DNA from: an uncultured Slackia sp.
Lineage (GTDB): Bacteria > Actinomycetota > Coriobacteriia > Coriobacteriales > Eggerthellaceae
DNA length: 43,066 bases
Reading direction: 5' to 3'
Assembly: GCA_937895975.1 (NCBI GenBank)
Contig: CALBLG010000172.1
Location: 1 to 43,066, forward strand
Shown: positions 15,719 to 25,287 of the stretch, piece by piece
Position numbering within the stretch: the first letter of the stretch is position 1
How the letters are laid out: every line of letters starts with the position of its first letter
The notes under the pieces: model-generated
What the model was told of the DNA's origin: nothing
Database searches by the model: none
Seen by the model: only the letters and a program-made list of their open reading frames with translations
Made by a program: the position numbers and the translations under genes

Positions 15719-17884
15719 ATGACGCAAGAAAACCTTTCCTCCGAAGAAGCCGCCTTCGGCACCTCGGCCGACGACCCCGTTTTCGCCGCCGAGCAGGCGC
15801 ATTTGAGCGAAGTGTACGTCGAGCTCGACAAAATGCGCGGCGAACTGGCCCGCAAGATGGAGACCACGAGCGCGGCAGCGGCCCGCGACAAGCTGGATTT
15901 GCTCTCTGAAATCTCCAACGACTTCACCAGCGACACCGAGGCAAGCGAAACGTACGCCTCGTACGGCACCGTGAACAGCGTCATCGATTCATATAACGCG
16001 CAGCAGGAAGTGACCGCCGACAAGCTGGCGCGCTGCCGCCTGCTGCTTCGTCAACCGTACTTCGCGAAAGTAGCTCTGCAGTTCAAATCGGGCCAGCCCG
16101 CCAAGGAGCTCTATATTGGCGCCGCCGGCATTTCCGACGACAATTACAAGCGCCTGGTGGTCGACTGGCGCAGCCCCGTGGCGGAAACGTATTACAACCA
16201 AAGCAACGGTTCCACAAGCTATGTCGCAAACGGACGCACCATCCACGTAGACTTGAAGTGCCGCCGCCAGTTCGACATCGAGGCCGACACGTTGAACGCC
16301 TATTTCGACACCACCGTGGCCATTCAAGACGCGCTGCTGCTGGAATCGCTATCGCACCAGCGCACGGCGCAAATGAAAGCGATTACCGCCACCATCCAGC
16401 GCGAGCAAAACGAGGTCGTGCGCCACGAAGACGTGCCGGCGCTGCTTGTTGCGGGCATCGCGGGCAGCGGCAAGACAAGCGTGCTTCTGCAGCGCATCGC
16501 ATACCTGTTCTATCAAAACCGCACCGAGCTCGACCCGAGCGAGGTGTTCCTTATTACACCGAACCCGATTTTCCGCACGTATATCGAAAACGTGCTGCCC
16601 GACATGGGCGAGCGCAACCCCGAAACGCTCACTTGGGCGGAATTCGCGAGCCGCGTGATGCCTAGCGCGCTGGCCGCCGAAAAGAAAAGCGTGCCCATTG
16701 AAGCCCTGTGGCGCATCGACGACGCCGTGGCCGGCCTGCAATTCGAAGACGAGGACTTCCGCGAGTTGCACCACAGCGGCGTAAGGCTTTTAGGCATCAA
16801 CCAAATTCGCAAGGTGAACGCGAAGTACAAAAACGTGCCCGCTGGGCCGCACCGCGCGACGCTCATGCGCGAAGATTTGGAAGCCGCGCTCGAGGCGCGC
16901 GTGAAGCAGCTCGCATCGGGCCAAGCCGTGCTTGAAGAGCTCGAGGGCATGACGTTGAACGAACAGCTCTCGCAATTTGGCGAGCCCTATGCGCCCGTGG
17001 ACGAGAAGGAAGCGCGCGATTTCGCGCTGCGCCTGCTGATGGACCGCTACGAAAGCGCCTTCCGCGCGGTGCGCGACGACGCATGGCTGCGCATCGACCG
17101 CATTGGCATGCGTCTTTTGGGCGAGAAAAGCCTGTCGGCGCTGGAATGGCTGTATTTGAAAATGGCCATCACGGGGTTGGGCGACCCTTACGCGAAATAT
17201 GTGATGATCGACGAGGTGCAGGACTATTCCGCCGCGCAGCTGGCCGTGCTGGCCCGATTCTTCCGCCGCGCGAACTTCATGCTGCTCGGCGACGAGAACC
17301 AGGCGATCAACCCGAACACGGCATCGTTTGCCGAGGTGCGCGAGGTGTTCTGCCGCCTGCGCGGCGACATTTCCACATGCAGCCTGCTGACGAGCTACCG
17401 CTCTTCGCCTGAAATCACCGAGATTTTCGCGGGGCTTCTGCCCGAGGAACAGCGTGCGAAGATTTCGTCGGTGCAGCGCGCGAGCGAGCCCGTGCGCATC
17501 GAGCAATTCGACGATGAGGCCGCGTATGCCGATGCGTTGCGCGAAACCGTGGGGCGCGCGAAGAAAAACGACGGGCTAACCGCCATCGTAGTGCCTTGGA
17601 AGCATGAGGCGAAACGCCTGCGCGCGTTTCTGGGCGATGCGGCGGAAGGCTTGATCGACATGGAGACGGAAGCAGAGCTTCCCACAAACGGCGCCATGAT
17701 TATTACGCTGCAGTTGGCAAAGGGCCTGGAGTTCGACCACGTGATTGTGCCCGACGCGAGCGCGCGCGTGTTCCCCGAGGGCGACCGCGTAGCGAAAAAC
17801 CGCCTGTATACCACGGTATCGCGCGCAACGCGATCGGTCGAGATTCTGAGCCGCGGCGAGCTGACGTCGCTGCTGAAAAAGTAG
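15719..17884 (+). CDS. HelD-like UvrD/Rep superfamily 1 helicase
   Basis: A 721-aa SF1 ATPase related to HelD, which recycles stalled RNA polymerase, and to helicase IV. AAGGAG lies 7 bases upstream of ATG 15719. The N-terminal region (about residues 20-110) is helical, like the HelD arm. Walker A is GIAGSGKTS near residue 246. Then come FLITPNPIF, Walker B VMIDEVQDYSAAQ near residue 495, FMLLGDENQAINP (motif III), TSYRSSPEI (motif IV), and the C-terminal QLAKGLEFDHVIVP and YTTVSRATRSVEIL. Family placement is secure; the choice of HelD over a DNA helicase rests on the N-terminal arm and length. It is followed by a long inverted repeat. Confidence 0.88.
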   Translation: MTQENLSSEEAAFGTSADDPVFAAEQAHLSEVYVELDKMRGELARKMETTSAAAARDKLDLLSEISNDFTSDTEASETYASYGTVNSVIDSYNAQQEVTADKLARCRLLLRQPYFAKVALQFKSGQPAKELYIGAAGISDDNYKRLVVDWRSPVAETYYNQSNGSTSYVANGRTIHVDLKCRRQFDIEADTLNAYFDTTVAIQDALLLESLSHQRTAQMKAITATIQREQNEVVRHEDVPALLVAGIAGSGKTSVLLQRIAYLFYQNRTELDPSEVFLITPNPIFRTYIENVLPDMGERNPETLTWAEFASRVMPSALAAEKKSVPIEALWRIDDAVAGLQFEDEDFRELHHSGVRLLGINQIRKVNAKYKNVPAGPHRATLMREDLEAALEARVKQLASGQAVLEELEGMTLNEQLSQFGEPYAPVDEKEARDFALRLLMDRYESAFRAVRDDAWLRIDRIGMRLLGEKSLSALEWLYLKMAITGLGDPYAKYVMIDEVQDYSAAQLAVLARFFRRANFMLLGDENQAINPNTASFAEVREVFCRLRGDISTCSLLTSYRSSPEITEIFAGLLPEEQRAKISSVQRASEPVRIEQFDDEAAYADALRETVGRAKKNDGLTAIVVPWKHEAKRLRAFLGDAAEGLIDMETEAELPTNGAMIITLQLAKGLEFDHVIVPDASARVFPEGDRVAKNRLYTTVSRATRSVEILSRGELTSLLKK

Positions 17885-17898
17885 GCTAACCCGCCCAG

Positions 17899-18043
17899 AA
17901 AGGCCCGAATGGGAGGCTCCTCAAGGCCACGGCTCGCTACCGTTCGCTTCGCTCACTATGCGCTCGCCTGGCTGCGTTTAATTGAGAAATGAAGAGCAAG
18001 ATTGAACGCAGACGACCTTGAGGGGCCTCCCATTCGGGCCTTT
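17899..18043. repeat. Long inverted repeat with nested hairpin between convergent genes
   Basis: The arms are 17899-17926 and 18016-18043, 28 bases each, matching at 27 of 28 positions with the difference a G-U pair. Within the 89-base interior a second stem pairs 17972-17982 (CTGCGTTTAAT) with 18001-18011. The right arm is followed by CTTTCTTTGATTTCC. It sits between the convergent HelD and ABC exporter genes and could be a bidirectional terminator or a small palindromic mobile element. Confidence 0.8.
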
Positions 18044-18071
18044 CTTTGATTTCCTTTGTAGCGCCAGCCAG

Positions 18072-18104
18072 AACGCGCCAAATGCTCAGAGCGTTTGGTG
18101 CGTT
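18072..18104. terminator. Hairpin directly after the ABC exporter stop codon
   Basis: AACGCGCCAAA (18072-18082) pairs with TTTGGTGCGTT (18094-18104) with one G-U pair and an 11-base loop. It begins 2 bases past the stop at 18106. The T-tract is weak on either strand (CTTATT on plus). Confidence 0.5.
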
Positions 18105-18105
18105 C

Positions 18106-19881
18106 TTATTCCAAGTAAGCACCGGTCTGGCGGTTCCACAGGTTGGCGTATTCGCCGGCAGCTTCGATAAGCGCCTGATGGGGGCCGTCTTCGGCAACCT
18201 TGCCTTGGTCGAGCACGACGATGCGGTCGAGGCTTGCCACCGTGGACAGGCGGTGTGCCACCACGATGCAGGTACGACCCTCCATCAGCGTCGCAAGCGC
18301 GTCTTGCACGGCGGATTCGCTTTCGGAATCGAGCGCGCTGGTGGCTTCGTCAAGCACCAACACGGGACAATCGGCCAGAATGGCACGCGCGATGGCGATA
18401 CGCTGGCGTTGCCCGCCCGAGAGCTTCACGCCACGCTCGCCCACCTGGGTTTCGAAGCCTTGCGGCAGGCGCTCGATGAACTCGAGCGCGTTCGCCTGCG
18501 CCGCAGCTTGGCGAATTTCGTCCATGCTGGCGCCTGGTTTGCCGTAGGCGATGTTTTCCGCCACGCTGCGATGGAACAGCAGCGATTCTTGCGGAACGTA
18601 AGCGATTTGGCGACGCAGCGATTGCTGGGTGCAATCGGCAATGTTCTGCCCATCGATAAGGATGCTGCCCTGTTGAATGTCGGACAAGCGCAGCAGCAGC
18701 TTGGTGAGCGTAGTTTTGCCGGCCCCCGAAAGTCCCACCAAGCCAACGCGCTGGCCTGCAGGAATGTGCAAATCGAAGCCGTCGAACACCGTGGTTTTCG
18801 AGCCGCCTTCGCCATATGAGAACCCAATGCCTTTGAAATCGATGGCGCCTTCACGCACCCGCAAATCGGGCGCATTCGGCTTATCGGCCACCAAACGAGG
18901 CTCGTCAAGCGTGGCCGTCATGCCGCTGGCATCGCCGAACGCTCGATTGAAGCGCTGCAGGCCGTTATTGATGAAGTTGAACTGGTTGGTAACCGTATAC
19001 GTGTAGGTGAACATCATCACCAGCGTGCCCGGCGTAATGCCGTACCACGCGTTGCCTCCTGCAATGAACACTGCCACCACGCTCATGATGACCACGGTGA
19101 TCGACGCCGTGATGACGCCGCGCGTGAGCGATGCCCACATGCGCTTCGAATCGCGGGCGACCACTTCCCTATTCGCCGCATCGAACAAACCGCGCTCGTA
19201 GTCTTCCCGACCATAGGTTTTAACGGCCAGGATATTCGCCACCGAATCGGACAGCTCGCCCGACAGCTGGTTTTGCGCACTGGCCGCTTTCTCGTTCAGC
19301 GACAGAATGCGTTTGTACATAACGTAAGACACCGTCGCGTAAATCGCCAGCAGCACCATGAGAATGGCCACGTACACCGGCACGCGCGGGGCCAGAATGG
19401 CGCACGTGAAGATGACCGAGCATATAACCGGCAGAAACGGGAACATGATTGTTTCGATAAGCTGCTGGTAGGCGCTCATGAACTTCGAGGTTTGGCTTAC
19501 CAGCGTGCCCCCGAAGCGGTTGGAATGAAAGCTCATCGATTGGTTGCAAAGCGCATCGAAGCTCATGGTTGCCAGATCGTAGGCCGCGGCGATTTCGAGT
19601 TTATACAGCGTATAGTCTTGCAGCTTGCTTGCCGCTTGTCCAAACACATTGATCGCGATAAGGGCAACGATATAGGGGCCGTAAGCGGCAAACACCTCGT
19701 TGGGGCCCACGCCGCCTTCGCTCACCCTATCGACAATGAGGCTCATGACGTACGGGTTGCCATACGACAGCAAAGCCACGAATAGGAACGTCGATGCGAT
19801 GAGCCCCCAGAACAGAGCTTTGTGCTTGCTTGTGACCTGCCAATAGTAGTGCAGCGTGCGGCGCGTGGTGCTTTGTGCCAT
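18106..19881 (-). CDS. ABC exporter, fused permease/ATPase
   Basis: A 591-aa half-exporter of the type IV (MsbA/LmrA) class, expected to work as a homodimer or with a partner. Six membrane helices lie in residues about 20-320, including FWGLIASTFLFVALLSYG and VYVAILMVLLAIYATVSYVMY. The ATPase follows: Walker A GLSGAGKTT near residue 382, Q-loop VPQESLLF, signature LSGGQRQRIAIARA near 487, Walker B VLVLDEATS, H-loop AHRLS. Substrate is not predictable; the class exports lipids, peptides and drugs. It begins 9 bases after the stop of the upstream helicase gene, so the two are co-transcribed although no functional link is known. Confidence 0.9.
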   Translation of the reverse strand: MAQSTTRRTLHYYWQVTSKHKALFWGLIASTFLFVALLSYGNPYVMSLIVDRVSEGGVGPNEVFAAYGPYIVALIAINVFGQAASKLQDYTLYKLEIAAAYDLATMSFDALCNQSMSFHSNRFGGTLVSQTSKFMSAYQQLIETIMFPFLPVICSVIFTCAILAPRVPVYVAILMVLLAIYATVSYVMYKRILSLNEKAASAQNQLSGELSDSVANILAVKTYGREDYERGLFDAANREVVARDSKRMWASLTRGVITASITVVIMSVVAVFIAGGNAWYGITPGTLVMMFTYTYTVTNQFNFINNGLQRFNRAFGDASGMTATLDEPRLVADKPNAPDLRVREGAIDFKGIGFSYGEGGSKTTVFDGFDLHIPAGQRVGLVGLSGAGKTTLTKLLLRLSDIQQGSILIDGQNIADCTQQSLRRQIAYVPQESLLFHRSVAENIAYGKPGASMDEIRQAAAQANALEFIERLPQGFETQVGERGVKLSGGQRQRIAIARAILADCPVLVLDEATSALDSESESAVQDALATLMEGRTCIVVAHRLSTVASLDRIVVLDQGKVAEDGPHQALIEAAGEYANLWNRQTGAYLE

Positions 19882-19890
19882 ATCTTGCCC

Positions 19891-22482
19891 CTACAGTTCG
19901 TCGACGAAGCCCACGCGATAGTTCGAGAACACCACGCCGTCGCCCTCTTGAGTCGCGTCCAAATCGACATCGGCGTCGATACTGAAATCGCGATCGTCGT
20001 TTTCGTCGCGGAATATCTGGCGCACATGCCACACATGAACAGTCTGTTCGTCAGACTCATCGATGACGAGGTATTTCTTTGAACGGGCGTCGGCGTCGAG
20101 CACAATTTCGTCGTGCTGCTCGAAGTATTCGTCAAGCGCGGCATGCCATGCGCGCTCGCCATAGCCCCAATCGGCATCCATCTCGCCCAAGTCGGCCTCG
20201 CGGCGAAGCGATGCCAGGCGCACGCGCGAGATGAGGGCATTGCGCACGAGCACCGTAAGGCCGCGGCGATCGCGCACCACGGCATCGGTTTGCGCCTCGG
20301 GCGGCGCCGCATCGAGCGCAGCGCCCGCATTGGCCCATTCGTCGACGAGACTCGAATCGACCGAGCTTACCACCAAGCCGAGCCACGCGATGATGTCTTT
20401 CATCTGCTCGTCGCGCTTGTCGATGGGCACCGTGCGGTCGAGCGCACGATATGCTTCGGCCAAATAGCGCAAAAGGATGCCCTCGAAGCGTGCAATGCCC
20501 AAGCGCTGGATATAGCCCTTGAAGTCGCTCGCGGTTTCCAGCATGTCGCGCAACACCGATTTCGGCGACAGCGCATAGTCGCGCGCCCACGGCACCTTTT
20601 CGCAGTATTGCGCGAACGCGGCGTTCAGCATATCTTCGAGCGGCTTGGGATACGTCACCTCGGCGATGCGCTCGATGCGTTCGTCGTAATCAACGCCGTC
20701 CATCTTCATTTCGGCCATGGCTTTATCGCGCGCCTTGCGCTCTTGCGCGCGCAGTACCTGACGCGGGTCTTCGAGCGTTGCCTCCACCATGGAAACCGCG
20801 TCGAGCGCGTAGGTTTCGCTTTCAGGGTCGAGCAGCTCGAGCGCCGCGAGCAAAAATGGCGAAAGCGGCTGGTCAAGAGCGAAATCTTCAGGCAAATCGA
20901 GCGTGAGCACATATTCGGCACCGCCGTCTTCGACCGTGCGGCGCTCCACCACGTCGGCATCGATGAGCGTGGCGAATACCTCGTCGGCGCGCTGCGACAG
21001 CTTGATTTTCTCTTCGGGCGTCTGCATCGAGTCTTCGATAAGCTTCTCGACGCGAGCGCGCGCATCGCCGCCCTGCTCCACCTCGGAAAGCACCATGGAA
21101 TGCGTGATGCGCAAGCGCGGCGTGAGCTTTTCCGGCTGCGATTCGATGAGGTGGTCGAAGGTCTGCTCGCTCCAATTCACGAAGCCCTCGGGCGCTTTCT
21201 TCTTCTTGATTTTGCGCAGTTTCTTCTCATCGCCGCCGGCCTTCAGCATGGCCTTGTAGTTCTCGATTTCGTGCTCGGGCGCCTCGGCCAGCACGCGGCC
21301 CTCAATATCGAAGCCCGAACGGCCCGCGCGACCCGCGATTTGATGGAACTCGCGCGAGCGCAATCGGCGCATCTTGTGACCGTCGAATTTCGTGAGCTGC
21401 GTGAACACTACCGTATGGATGGGCACATTAATGCCCACGCCCAGCGTATCGGTGCCGCAAATAACCGGCAGCACGCCCTGCTGGGCGAGTTTCTCGACAA
21501 GCAGACGGTAGCGCGGCAACATGCCGGCGTGGTGCACGCCCACGCCGAAGCTCAGAAGACGCTTCAGCGTTTTACCGAACGCCGTGGTAAACGCCGTGCC
21601 CTTCATGGCCTCTTTCACTGTTTCACGCTGTTCTTTGGTGGCAATGCCGTAACTCGCCAGCGCGCTTGCCGTGGTAAGCGCCGCGTCTTGCGAAAAGTGC
21701 ACCAGGTACAGCGGACCTTCGCCAGCACGCAGAGCCAACTCAACCGTCGCCTCGATGGGCGTTTTCACGTATTCGTAGGAAAGCGGCACAGGGCGCGGCG
21801 CGTCCATCACGCGGCTCACCGTGTTGCCCGTTTGGCGCTTCAGGGTTTCGGCTATTTCGTCGACGTCGCCCAGCGTGGCGCTCATCAGCAAAAACTGCGT
21901 TTTCGGCATCGTGAGCAGCGGGACCTGCCACGCCCAACCGCGATCGTTGTCGCTGAAGAAGTGGAACTCGTCAGCAGCCACCGAATGCACCTGGGCCTCG
22001 GCGCCCTCGCGCAGCGCCAGATTCGCAAGAATCTCGGCCGTGCAGCAAATGACGGGCGCGTCGACGTTGATATGCACATCGCCCGTGATCATGCCCACAT
22101 TGTTGCGGCCGAGCAGCTCCACCAAATTGAAGAATTTCTCGCTGACCAGCGCCTTGATGGGAGCCGTGTAATATGAGCGTTCACCGAAGCACATGGCCAT
22201 GAAATGCATGCCCAGCGCCACGAGAGACTTGCCGCTGCCCGTCGGCGTGCCCAGGATCACGTGGTCGCCCACCATGATATCCATCAGGGCTTCTTCCTGG
22301 TGCGGCCACAACTCGATGCCACGCGATTCACACCATTCCATAAACGCCATGAACGATTCCTCGGTCGAGGCGTCTTCGTCGTAGAGCCGATTCGCGATGC
22401 GGCCGAGCTCGCCGTGCGCGGACGCGGCAAGCTCGTCGGCTTCGACGACTTCGGTGAGGTCTTCAGGATGGGAATCGGGCAT
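19891..22482 (-). CDS. Ski2-like DEAD/DEAH-box helicase with DUF3516-type C-terminus
   Basis: An 863-aa superfamily 2 helicase of a type common in actinobacteria. Motifs: WPHQEEALMD (Q-like), Walker A GTPTGSGKS near residue 79, TAPIKALVSEKF (Ia), Walker B ADEFHFF near 171, LMSATLGDV (III), GTDTLGVGINVPIHTVVF (V) and HQIAGRAGRSGFD (VI). The DEAH position reads DEFH, which is usual in this actinobacterial group. The C-terminal 400 residues are helical with an acidic end and match the DUF3516-containing helicases. It is probably an RNA helicase; the substrate is not established. Start ATG 22482 follows GAAAGG. The downstream ABC exporter starts 9 bases after its stop. Confidence 0.88.
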   Translation of the reverse strand: MPDSHPEDLTEVVEADELAASAHGELGRIANRLYDEDASTEESFMAFMEWCESRGIELWPHQEEALMDIMVGDHVILGTPTGSGKSLVALGMHFMAMCFGERSYYTAPIKALVSEKFFNLVELLGRNNVGMITGDVHINVDAPVICCTAEILANLALREGAEAQVHSVAADEFHFFSDNDRGWAWQVPLLTMPKTQFLLMSATLGDVDEIAETLKRQTGNTVSRVMDAPRPVPLSYEYVKTPIEATVELALRAGEGPLYLVHFSQDAALTTASALASYGIATKEQRETVKEAMKGTAFTTAFGKTLKRLLSFGVGVHHAGMLPRYRLLVEKLAQQGVLPVICGTDTLGVGINVPIHTVVFTQLTKFDGHKMRRLRSREFHQIAGRAGRSGFDIEGRVLAEAPEHEIENYKAMLKAGGDEKKLRKIKKKKAPEGFVNWSEQTFDHLIESQPEKLTPRLRITHSMVLSEVEQGGDARARVEKLIEDSMQTPEEKIKLSQRADEVFATLIDADVVERRTVEDGGAEYVLTLDLPEDFALDQPLSPFLLAALELLDPESETYALDAVSMVEATLEDPRQVLRAQERKARDKAMAEMKMDGVDYDERIERIAEVTYPKPLEDMLNAAFAQYCEKVPWARDYALSPKSVLRDMLETASDFKGYIQRLGIARFEGILLRYLAEAYRALDRTVPIDKRDEQMKDIIAWLGLVVSSVDSSLVDEWANAGAALDAAPPEAQTDAVVRDRRGLTVLVRNALISRVRLASLRREADLGEMDADWGYGERAWHAALDEYFEQHDEIVLDADARSKKYLVIDESDEQTVHVWHVRQIFRDENDDRDFSIDADVDLDATQEGDGVVFSNYRVGFVDEL

Positions 22483-22531
22483 GATGGGGCCTTTCGGTCA
22501 GCGATGTTGAACCTTCCGAGTGTATCACGAA

Positions 22532-22558
22532 GAAGGGGCCGCTTTCGCGACCCCCTTC
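22532..22558 (-). terminator. Hairpin after the ABC permease gene
   Basis: GAAGGGG...CGC pairs with GCG...CCCCTTC around a TTTC loop, with a small bulge, 17 bases past the permease stop. The 3' tail on the minus strand (TTCGTGATAC) is poor in T, so termination may be incomplete. It lies just before the helicase start. Confidence 0.45.
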
Positions 22559-22575
22559 CGATGCATATACCCAGA

Positions 22576-25281
22576 TTACTCGGCGCTCTTCAACGCCAGC
22601 GCGAGCGGGACCTTCTTTATGTGCCGCATGTGCAGCAGCGCAACCACCGCATAGGTGGCCAACCCGATGAGGACGGTTTCGGCGATGGCCGCCATGGGCA
22701 CGTAGATTTCGATGTTGCCGCTGTAGCTTAACAGCATGGCGCGGAACACCAGCGTGAGCGCCCAAATGATGACGGGCTGGCACACGACGAGCGACACCAC
22801 CACACACCACGTGATGGAGCGCACGTACAGCTTGCTCACTTCGCCATCCCGATAGCCGAACACCTTCATATAGCTGATGGAACGCGCGCTGTGGTCGATG
22901 ACGGATTTGGTGAGCAGGTACATGAACACCAGGAAGATGAATACCGACAACCCGATAAGCATGCCCAGCATGTCGCTCATCATACCGGTAAACTGATCGC
23001 CTATCGCATCCATGTCGGCGGGCGTCAGATCGCTTGCCAGGTAACGCGAGTCGAGCTCGAGGGGCTCGTCAGACGCATACCCGTTGAAATACGATGCATC
23101 GTTGTCGAAGAATTCGTTGAAATCGGCAAGGCTCATATACATGGCCATATTCGACTTCGAACCCCATGTATCGCCCGCGAACTCAACCACGCGCGTCTCG
23201 TCTTCGTATTTGTCGTAGAGCGAAATCTCGTCGCCCGGCCCAAAACCGAATTTGTCGATGAGGCCGCCGCCGAACACCACGCGCCCCTCGCCGACGTTCA
23301 TGTTCGTCCAGTAGCGAGAGCCTTCCGGCACGCCGTACACCGTAATGGTCTCGGTTCCGGCGCCTTCGCCGCGATCGTATTCCAACGAGTACACCGCATA
23401 TTTCTCGGCCTGGGCGATTTTTGCCTGGCCGTTGTCGACGGTGTTCACAGGGTGCGCGTTGTCGTCGGACGCGTCGATACCGGAAGCCTTCTCGAGCTCG
23501 ACGATAGCGTCATCGCGAGAAAGCCCCATATCGGCCGCGGCAGCATCAATCTTTTCGTAGAAGACATCTTGCAAGCGTTGGAAGCGGGCCTGCTCGGTTT
23601 CAAACGCGCCCTGCGCGTCCTGAGCGTTTTGCATAACCGCGAGGGAGGGCGATGACGCAAGCTCGGCAGCGGCCGCCCGCAACTTTTCTCCGACCTCTTG
23701 CAAATCGTTGCCCGCGGCTTCCAGCTCATCGGCGGCGTCTTGCGCGGCAGCAAGCTTTTCGCCCGATGCGTTTTGCAGCTTCTCGAACGCCGCCCACGCC
23801 TCGCGATCCTCCTGCGAACCCTCAAGCTCAAGCGGGGCCTTCAGCGAATACTGATGCTCGGCCGCCACGCTCGTGCGCAGGTTTTCGGCATAGTGGCTCA
23901 TCGTCGGCAAGATGGCCAGCGAGAACAAGAGCAACATGCTCGAGAAGCCGATGCCCACGAACAGCGTTGCAAAATTGCCCAGGTTGCGTAAAAACACACG
24001 AAGGCGAAAACGAGCGATGAAGCCAAGGCGCTCGGGCAGGGCAAAGCCGCGTTTCACTCCGCCCTTGCTGGTTTCATGTCGCAAAAACTCAAGCGGCGTA
24101 TGCCCCATCTTGCGCAACAATCCGATAAGGGTGATGCCCACCAGCACCGCAACCGGAATCACCGTGGTCTGCAGGAATACGCTCCAGCTCCATGTGACAT
24201 AGTATGGCGGCAGGCTGTACGAGCCATAATACAAATTGCGCATAGGCTCGCTCATAAGCGTGTAACCCACCACGTTTCCCACGGCCGCCGCCGCGATTCC
24301 CACGATGCTCGGCAGCGCCAGGTAGTGCAGCACCAACTCGCGACGGCGGTACCCGCTTGCGAGCAATGTGCCGATGACGGCGCTTTCCTCCTCGATAGTG
24401 CCCGAAGTAAGCACTACAAACACAAAGGCCATGATGGCGATGATGATGTACAGCAGCACCGACCACATGACAGAATCGCCCGAAACGTCATCGGCCGCAT
24501 AACCTATGGCCTGGTTCGAATCGGCATCGGTGAGGTCGTCGACGCGCGCATCGGCGTCGGCAAGCGCGCTCATCATGTCTTTTTCGACATCGGTACGCTG
24601 CGCTAGAGTAAGGCCGCGGTCGTCAAAGCAGTACGAATACGTGTAATCCGGCGTGAATCCGGCTGCTTCAATTGCAGCGAATCCCTCGCGCGACACTTCG
24701 GCCACGCCGAATGTGAGCGTGTTCACCGTGAAGCTGGAATTGTCTTCGAACAGAGCCTGATTGTCGGGGGTCGTCAAAATGCCGACAACCGTATAGCCGA
24801 CATCATTCAAGCTCACTTCGTCGCCAATCGCGATGTCGTTGTTTGCGGCGAACACGCGGTCGATGGCGATTTCGTCGGCGTCCTGCGGCACGCGGCCTTC
24901 GGCATAGGCGGCGATATCCATTTCCGTGCGGTTCTCGTGCATATAGGTTCGCAGCGTTTTGCCGCGCCCGTTATCGCCGCTCGCCTGCCTGAAGTCGGCA
25001 TCGAACGAATAGTTCGGATATATCTCGACGCCGCCCACGGTATCGGCCGCGTCGCTTGCCGCATCAAGCTGCTCGTCGGTTGCCTCGAACGCCGTGGTGA
25101 AACGGCCGTCTTCGATGACATAGGCATCGCGCATGCCATCCATTATGACCGCGATGGAATGTGCAGCCAGCAAAAAGCCCGACGTCAGCGCAATGGTCAC
25201 GCTCATCAGCAGGAAAATGCCCAGGTATTTGCCGACGTTGTTTCGCAGCTCGCGCGGAAGCCGTTTGGTAAGCGGTGACAT
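22576..25281 (-). CDS. MacB/FtsX-type ABC transporter permease
   Basis: A 901-aa permease of the FtsX-like family, two copies of the FtsX unit in one chain. The N-terminal span (KYLGIFLLMSVTIALTSGFLLA) is followed by a large extracellular domain. A cluster of three spans (VLLYIIIAIMAFVFVVLTSG, LALPSIVGIAAAAVGNVVGY, TVIPVAVLVGITLIGLL) comes next. After another span (FATLFVGIGFSSMLLLFSLAIL) there is a second extracellular domain with a coiled-coil insert (about residues 500-575). The last spans and a C-terminal LHMRHIKKVPLALALK complete it. The ATPase partner is immediately upstream, 6 bases away. Such systems drive mechanotransmission or export of peptides and lipoproteins; the substrate is unknown. 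Confidence 0.9.
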   Translation of the reverse strand: MSPLTKRLPRELRNNVGKYLGIFLLMSVTIALTSGFLLAAHSIAVIMDGMRDAYVIEDGRFTTAFEATDEQLDAASDAADTVGGVEIYPNYSFDADFRQASGDNGRGKTLRTYMHENRTEMDIAAYAEGRVPQDADEIAIDRVFAANNDIAIGDEVSLNDVGYTVVGILTTPDNQALFEDNSSFTVNTLTFGVAEVSREGFAAIEAAGFTPDYTYSYCFDDRGLTLAQRTDVEKDMMSALADADARVDDLTDADSNQAIGYAADDVSGDSVMWSVLLYIIIAIMAFVFVVLTSGTIEEESAVIGTLLASGYRRRELVLHYLALPSIVGIAAAAVGNVVGYTLMSEPMRNLYYGSYSLPPYYVTWSWSVFLQTTVIPVAVLVGITLIGLLRKMGHTPLEFLRHETSKGGVKRGFALPERLGFIARFRLRVFLRNLGNFATLFVGIGFSSMLLLFSLAILPTMSHYAENLRTSVAAEHQYSLKAPLELEGSQEDREAWAAFEKLQNASGEKLAAAQDAADELEAAGNDLQEVGEKLRAAAAELASSPSLAVMQNAQDAQGAFETEQARFQRLQDVFYEKIDAAAADMGLSRDDAIVELEKASGIDASDDNAHPVNTVDNGQAKIAQAEKYAVYSLEYDRGEGAGTETITVYGVPEGSRYWTNMNVGEGRVVFGGGLIDKFGFGPGDEISLYDKYEDETRVVEFAGDTWGSKSNMAMYMSLADFNEFFDNDASYFNGYASDEPLELDSRYLASDLTPADMDAIGDQFTGMMSDMLGMLIGLSVFIFLVFMYLLTKSVIDHSARSISYMKVFGYRDGEVSKLYVRSITWCVVVSLVVCQPVIIWALTLVFRAMLLSYSGNIEIYVPMAAIAETVLIGLATYAVVALLHMRHIKKVPLALALKSAE

Positions 25282-25287
25282 AGGCGC

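Noticed and set aside
20113..22176. A 687-codon plus-strand open frame antisense to the Ski2-like helicase.
   Set aside because: It is rich in His, Arg and Gln with no motif. It is a mirror of the high-GC codon pattern of the real gene.
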